NCBI GenBank assembly: GCA_964446435.1
Contig: CAYUOS010000129.1
Span: forward strand, 1-9,213
Direction: 5' to 3'
Length of the DNA stretch: 9,213 bases
Origin: SLNP01 sp964446435
GTDB taxonomy: Bacteria; Bacteroidota; Bacteroidia; Bacteroidales; VadinHA17
Positions 5,757-9,213 of this stretch are shown piece after piece; position 1 is the stretch's first letter, and each line of letters starts with the position of its first letter. The notes under the pieces were generated by a model, which searched no databases, was not told the DNA's origin, and saw nothing but the letters and a program-made list of their open reading frames with translations. The position numbers and the translations under genes were made by a program.

Positions 5757-6231
5757 TATCCCTGAATGAGAAGAGCAACGGGAGCAGGTCACTTCCCTTT
5801 TCCACTATGAATGCGCCTGATTTTCCGGCCAGTATAAGCCTGATAGGTTTACCATACCTTGATTCTTCCTCGGCTATTATCTGACGGCATTTTCCGCATG
5901 GTGATACCGGTTGTGATACGATAACACCATCCTTCAGTGCTGTGATTGCCATTGCCTCAGGGGCGTTTCCGGGAAACTTCGCTGCCGCGGAGGAGAGTGC
6001 ATTGTGTTCAGCGCATATTCCTGAAGGGAATGCTGCATTTTCAATATTGCATCCCGGTACAATTGTTCCATCAGTCAGCCTTACTGCAGCTCCGACAGCA
6101 AATCCTGAGTATGGTGACCATGATGCGCCGGCGGCAAGAGTAGCAGCCTTTATAAGCTCCTGATCCTCACTTTCCAGTTCATCAAGGCTTCCGGTCTCAA
6201 GTATTTCGGTTTCAATGCGGATTCTTTTCAT
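5737..6231 (-). CDS. cdd: Cytidine deaminase
   Basis: Zinc enzyme of pyrimidine salvage that deaminates cytidine and deoxycytidine to uridine and deoxyuridine. The 164-residue size fits the tetrameric class. Visible motifs: SWSPYSGFAVGAAV (37-50), GCNIENAAFPSG (60-71), zinc ligand C73 and proton-shuttle E75 in CAEHNA, and SPCGKCRQ (110-117) with ligands C112 and C115. The usual CAER reads CAEH here: a histidine replaces the arginine that in B. subtilis-type enzymes contacts the zinc cysteines. The N-terminal extension of about 20 residues before the family core is usual in Bacteroidetes homologues. The gene is monocistronic, with a -7 box 24 bp upstream, and its last codons overlap the response-regulator gene tail to tail by 20 bp. 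Confidence 0.93.
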   Translation of the reverse strand: MKRIRIETEILETGSLDELESEDQELIKAATLAAGASWSPYSGFAVGAAVRLTDGTIVPGCNIENAAFPSGICAEHNALSSAAAKFPGNAPEAMAITALKDGVIVSQPVSPCGKCRQIIAEEESRYGKPIRLILAGKSGAFIVEKGSDLLPLLFSFRDISPDRR

Positions 6232-6254
6232 TACGAGTCATATGGTTGAGAGTT

Positions 6255-6262
6255 CAAACATA
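6255..6262 (-). promoter_or_regulatory. -7 promoter box of cdd
   Basis: TATGTTTG on the minus strand fits TAnnTTTG and would start transcription near 6251, about 20 nt before the cdd ATG at 6231. No convincing -33 element was found. Confidence 0.45.
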
Positions 6263-6378
6263 CATAAAATCTGTTTCACATTAAAACTGAGTTAAAAAGG
6301 GTTCTGATTGTGATATGAAAGTTAATAATATCTGATAAACTCAGTAACTCATGACAATGTCTGAAAGAATCATTTTTC

Positions 6379-6386
6379 TATTTTTG
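6379..6386 (+). promoter_or_regulatory. -7 promoter box of the GH73 lipoprotein gene
   Basis: TATTTTTG, followed by C, fits TAnnTTTG. The predicted start is near 6390, 15 nt before the ATG at 6405. The box lies inside the longer open frame that begins at 6351, which argues that the shorter, lipoprotein-encoding start is the real one. No clear -33 box. Confidence 0.5.
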
Positions 6387-6404
6387 CCGCAAACCGTTGA
6401 AAAT

Positions 6405-7394
6405 ATGCGAAAGCTTGCATTATATGCCCTACTGATAATCATGGTTGCGACCTCGGCATGCCGGACGACAAGAATGGCCGTTGATGTTACACCTGAGAAT
6501 CATGCTGCAAGGGAATACATAGAAAGATACGCTGACATTGCTGTTCGAGAGATGAACCGTACAGGTGTTCCTGCGAGCATCAAGCTGGCCCAGGGCATGA
6601 TTGAGTCTGACCATGGCAGGAGCAGGCTGGCCCGGATAGCTAATAATCACTTTGGGATAAAATGCCATTCCACATGGAGGGGCCCTGTGGTCTATCATGA
6701 TGATGATGCTCGAAATGAGTGTTTCAGAAAGTATAATTCGCCGGAGGATTCGTTTCGTGACCACTCTGACTTTCTGGTCTCCGGATCAAGGTATAAATCA
6801 CTGTTTTCACTCAGTCGCACCGACTACAAAGGTTGGGCCAGGGGTCTGAAAAATGCAGGTTACGCTACCAATCCCGCATATGCAGACATGCTCATCAGAA
6901 AGATTGAAGCCAACAGCCTGTATCTTTTCGATAGTGGCAGGGCTGTGCCTTTGCCGGATGTATCGGCACCCGTTGAGGCTGGAGACAGGAGAGTGGCATC
7001 GGCACCTGTCTCCGGGGCCGGATCTGTCAGAGGCTCGCGATATGCACCGGCGGCTGCAGCCAGGGTTATGATGAGGAACAGGGTTGAGTTTATAATTGTC
7101 AATGAGACTGATAACCTGGAAAGCATAAACCGGGATTTTAAGCTTTTATCATGGGAGTTGGAGAGGTACAATGAGGCAAATGTAGAAACACTGATCAAGC
7201 CTGGCAGTGTACTCTTTCTTCAGCCAAAGAGGAAGAAGGCTGAACCGGGTGTAAGATATCATATTGTAAGAGAGGGGGAGACTATGCATCAGGTCTCACA
7301 GTTATATGCTGTAAGACTTGAAAATCTGTACAGGATGAATTTTATGGATACGGGCAGTGAACCAGATACAGGCCGGCGTCTCAATCTTCGCTGA
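6405..7394 (+). CDS. Glucosaminidase (GH73) lipoprotein with two LysM domains
   Basis: Predicted peptidoglycan hydrolase that cleaves the glycan backbone, probably in cell separation or wall remodelling. Order in 329 residues: lipoprotein signal MRKLALYALLIIMVATSAC with lipidated C19, then a glucosaminidase domain (about 36-176) with putative catalytic E67 in QGMIESDHGRS and the typical NNHFGIKC and GYATNPAYADMLI segments. An Ala/Ser/Pro/Arg-rich linker (about 180-225) follows, then a divergent LysM-like unit (227-274, ending GSVLFLQPKRK) and a clear LysM (285-329, YHIVREGETMHQVSQLYAV). The ATG at 6405 is chosen because it directly begins a proper lipoprotein signal and lies just after the -7 box; starting at 6351 would put 18 hydrophobic and polar residues before it. 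The gene is monocistronic and converges on fmt with a 16-bp gap. Confidence 0.9.
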   Translation: MRKLALYALLIIMVATSACRTTRMAVDVTPENHAAREYIERYADIAVREMNRTGVPASIKLAQGMIESDHGRSRLARIANNHFGIKCHSTWRGPVVYHDDDARNECFRKYNSPEDSFRDHSDFLVSGSRYKSLFSLSRTDYKGWARGLKNAGYATNPAYADMLIRKIEANSLYLFDSGRAVPLPDVSAPVEAGDRRVASAPVSGAGSVRGSRYAPAAAARVMMRNRVEFIIVNETDNLESINRDFKLLSWELERYNEANVETLIKPGSVLFLQPKRKKAEPGVRYHIVREGETMHQVSQLYAVRLENLYRMNFMDTGSEPDTGRRLNLR

Positions 7395-7410
7395 ACAGGT
7401 TTGTTCTATT

Positions 7411-8385
7411 CTATGAGACAGGATCAGTGATCGTGTACTCTCCGACCCTGAAGCCGCGTAAAAGTTCGGCTGCCGACATCCTTTTTCGTCCTGCCAGTTG
7501 CAGGCTTAATATGTTTATGAAGCCCCCTTTACAGGCAATCCTGATAAAGTGTTTGTTGTCACTTTCAATTGTGCCGCAATCATTTGTATGATCTCTCGTT
7601 TCTGCCTGTGCCTCATAAACCTTGAACTGTATGATGTCACGGTCGTTTCTGAATGCTGATCTTGCACAGGGAGAAGGTGATAATCCTCTGATGAGGTTGT
7701 GAATTGAAGCAGCGCTCTTCTTCCAGTCAATAATACAGTCTCCCGGAAATATCTTTGGTGCCGGCCTGATCGTTTCGCCGGGCTTGATAAACTGGTTCTG
7801 TGGTAAAGGCTTCAACGATCCTCGTGCTAATCCCTCAACGGTGCGGTTAATCAGCAGTGCTCCTGTACGCATAAGCCTGTTGTGAAGGTCTCCGGCGTTC
7901 TCGTTGTTGAATACGGGTACCTCCTGCCTGAGCAATATATTCCCTGTGTCGATGTTGTTATCGATCAGGAATGTTGTTACGCCGGTAGTCTGTTCTCCAT
8001 TAATAATGGCATGGTTTATCGGTGCGGCTCCCCTGTAATGTGGCAAAAGGGAGGCATGAAGGTTAATTGTTCCCAAAGGAGGCAAACTCCAGACCTCCCT
8101 TGGCAGGTACCGGAATGCAACCACCACAATAAGATCAGGGTTCAGACTTGCAAGCGATTCCAGGAATAGCGGTTCCCTCATATCCGACGGCTGAAGCACC
8201 GGCAGGCTGCTGAATTCTGCAAATTGTCTGACGGCTGATTGTGTCATCTTTCTCCCTCTGCCGGCTGGTTTATCAGGTGCGGTGACAACTCCCACCACAT
8301 TGTGGCCGTTCATCAGGAGGGAACCCAGGCTTGCAACTGCGAATTCAGGTGTCCCCATGAATACTATGCGCAGGCTATTGCTCAT
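7411..8385 (-). CDS. fmt: Methionyl-tRNA formyltransferase
   Basis: Formylates initiator Met-tRNA using 10-formyltetrahydrofolate, allowing normal bacterial translation initiation. At 324 residues it is full length. The N-terminal Rossmann-like domain opens with RIVFMGTPEFAVASL (6-20); the catalytic residues N108 and H110 (TINLHASLLPHYRGAAPI, 106-123) and D146 (NNIDTGNIL, 143-151) are all present. The tRNA-contacting loop around APDKPAGRGRKM (36-47) is also intact. The C-terminal barrel domain (about 205-315) completes the protein. The start MSNSLRIVFMGTPEF is natural, and a -7 box lies 20 bp upstream. The peptide deformylase gene often linked to fmt is not here. Confidence 0.96.
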   Translation of the reverse strand: MSNSLRIVFMGTPEFAVASLGSLLMNGHNVVGVVTAPDKPAGRGRKMTQSAVRQFAEFSSLPVLQPSDMREPLFLESLASLNPDLIVVVAFRYLPREVWSLPPLGTINLHASLLPHYRGAAPINHAIINGEQTTGVTTFLIDNNIDTGNILLRQEVPVFNNENAGDLHNRLMRTGALLINRTVEGLARGSLKPLPQNQFIKPGETIRPAPKIFPGDCIIDWKKSAASIHNLIRGLSPSPCARSAFRNDRDIIQFKVYEAQAETRDHTNDCGTIESDNKHFIRIACKGGFINILSLQLAGRKRMSAAELLRGFRVGEYTITDPVS

Positions 8386-8404
8386 CGGTTGCAGTTTGTC
8401 ATAA

Positions 8405-8412
8405 CAAATCTA
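8405..8412 (-). promoter_or_regulatory. -7 promoter box of fmt
   Basis: TAGATTTG on the minus strand, followed by T, fits TAnnTTTG. It predicts a start near 8401 and a leader of about 16 nt before the fmt ATG at 8385. No clear -33 box. Confidence 0.5.
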
Positions 8413-8528
8413 AGAAAAAAGGTTGAAGAGGAGTGCTAAGTCCATTATTTTATACTCTGGCAGGATGAGATATGTTGGAAAGCAGTGATGCAATTAGCAT
8501 ATTATCACAGGTTGTTTGATCATAATGT

Positions 8529-8536
8529 TAAATTTG
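8529..8536 (+). promoter_or_regulatory. -7 promoter box of the DUF4405-like gene
   Basis: TAAATTTG, followed by C, fits TAnnTTTG and predicts a start near 8540, about 23 nt before the ATG at 8563. It lies inside the longer frame opening at 8485, which supports the later start. TTG and TTTG at 8512-8518 are too close to be a standard -33 box. Confidence 0.45.
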
Positions 8537-8562
8537 CAGTTGGTCTCAGTAAAGACAATACC

Positions 8563-9210
8563 ATGAAGAATAGATTTTACTGGCGAAGTTATGTCAGCTT
8601 CGGGCTCTTTTTAAGTTTTCTGGTTATAACCATATCAGGAATAGTTTTATATGTGGCGCCTCCGGGCCGTATAGCCCGATGGACATCATGGCAGATGCTT
8701 TGGCTCGACAGAGGCCAGTGGGAAGATCTTCATACACTTTTTTCATATCTCTTTATCATATTTGGAGTATTCCACCTGTTTCTTTTCAACTGGAAGCTAT
8801 TCTTCTCATATATAAAGTCGAGGCTGTCATCAGGTATTAACAGAAAGAGAGAGATGGTTCTTGCCCTGATAACTTTCCTGATCGTTTTTGTTCTGACTAT
8901 TGTAAAGACTCCTCCGATTTACAGTGTGATGGACCTGGGAAACAGTATATCGGCTACTTGGGCACAGAAGTATGGTTCGCCTCCTGTTCCTCATACAGAG
9001 GAGATGACTCTTACTGAAATTTCGCGCGACCTGTTGGGGGCTGACCCATCAGAGGTTGCATCATATCTTCAGTCTGAAGGTTACACTGTGAAGGATGCCA
9101 ACAAGCTTTTTGAAAATATTGCCCGGGAAAACGGGATCGCTTCATCGGAACTCTTCCGGGTACTTGAACGTCGGTACGATGTTGTTCTGAAGATAAGGTA
9201 CAGAAGGTAA
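8563..9210 (+). CDS. DUF4405-like membrane protein with C-terminal helical domain
   Basis: Function unknown. The 215-residue protein has three predicted membrane segments (about 10-32, 59-83 and 97-115). Between the first two is the conserved-looking loop GIVLYVAPPGRIARW (26-40), then W53 and H57 (QWEDLH), and H71 lies inside the second segment. Paired histidines near membrane helices recall small b-type cytochromes, but haem binding is only a guess. The soluble tail (about 140-215) holds two short helical units, TLTEISRDLLGADPSEVASY (149-168) and LFENIARENGIASSELFRVL (182-201), and ends in a very basic RRYDVVLKIRYRR. Similar two-part tails occur with DUF4405 in anaerobic bacteria, in my recollection. 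The ATG at 8563 is chosen because it lies just after a -7 box and begins a normal MKNRFYW membrane-protein start. The gene is complete, with its stop three bases from the window end. Confidence 0.75.
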   Translation: MKNRFYWRSYVSFGLFLSFLVITISGIVLYVAPPGRIARWTSWQMLWLDRGQWEDLHTLFSYLFIIFGVFHLFLFNWKLFFSYIKSRLSSGINRKREMVLALITFLIVFVLTIVKTPPIYSVMDLGNSISATWAQKYGSPPVPHTEEMTLTEISRDLLGADPSEVASYLQSEGYTVKDANKLFENIARENGIASSELFRVLERRYDVVLKIRYRR

Positions 9211-9213
9211 TTA

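Noticed and set aside
6351..6404. Upstream ATG start for the GH73 lipoprotein
   Set aside because: The frame contains the -7 box at 6379-6386, and the extra 18 residues would precede a complete lipoprotein signal peptide.
7393..7406. Hairpin GAACA-GGTT-TGTTC in the 16-bp gap between the GH73 gene and fmt
   Set aside because: A 5-bp AU-rich stem with no proper U-tract is too weak to call a terminator.
8434..8440. GAGTGCTAA-like half of a CIRCE heat-shock operator
   Set aside because: There is no inverted partner and no heat-shock gene beside it; dnaK in this window has no CIRCE element upstream.
8485..8562. Longer start for the DUF4405-like protein
   Set aside because: The -7 box TAAATTTG falls inside this stretch, and the translated residues do not look like part of the protein.

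Overview
The window looks like a chromosomal segment of an uncultured or less-studied member of the Bacteroidota, probably Bacteroidales-like. The reasons are: DnaK and PanB sequences of Bacteroidetes type (PanB opens with MSVHK); an RprX/RprY-like histidine kinase and response regulator; a GH73 plus LysM lipoprotein; a DUF4405-like membrane protein; few Shine-Dalgarno sequences; and, upstream of six of the eight genes or operons, the Bacteroidetes -7 promoter element TAnnTTTG, usually followed by C or T. No mobile element, CRISPR array, tRNA or rRNA was seen. The content is mostly housekeeping, apart from one regulatory intergenic region.

Layout. 1-57: sequence unlike DnaK, probably an assembly or frameshift artefact at a contig edge. 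58-1404 (-): N-terminal 449 residues of dnaK. 1405-1649: dnaK/panB divergent intergenic region. 1650-2465 (+): panB, followed after 15 bp by an RluA-family pseudouridine synthase (2481-3155), probably one operon. 3156-3424: regulatory intergenic region. 3425-5053 and 5055-5756 (+): tightly coupled sensor kinase and OmpR-family regulator. 5737-6231 (-): cytidine deaminase, overlapping the regulator gene tail to tail by 20 bp. 6405-7394 (+): GH73/LysM peptidoglycan hydrolase lipoprotein. 7411-8385 (-): fmt. 8563-9210 (+): DUF4405-like membrane protein.

The most interesting part is 3156-3424. It holds (i) a full promoter for the kinase/regulator operon whose -7 box lies four bases before the start codon, implying an almost leaderless mRNA; (ii) four direct GTTAA repeats spaced 11, 10 and 11 bp, abutting that promoter, the classic layout of an OmpR/PhoB-family binding array; and (iii) a leftward -7 box on the far side of the array, followed about 155 nt later by a strong 12-bp hairpin with a U-tract that works only leftward. 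Together they suggest an unannotated small RNA transcribed divergently from, and possibly controlled by, the two-component system, similar in layout to OmpR/micF. The predicted RNA carries a telomere-like GGTTA/GGTTTTA repeat that could form a two-tier G-quadruplex.

The promoter boxes also correct several start codons: panB, the GH73 lipoprotein and the DUF4405 gene all start downstream of their longest open frame.
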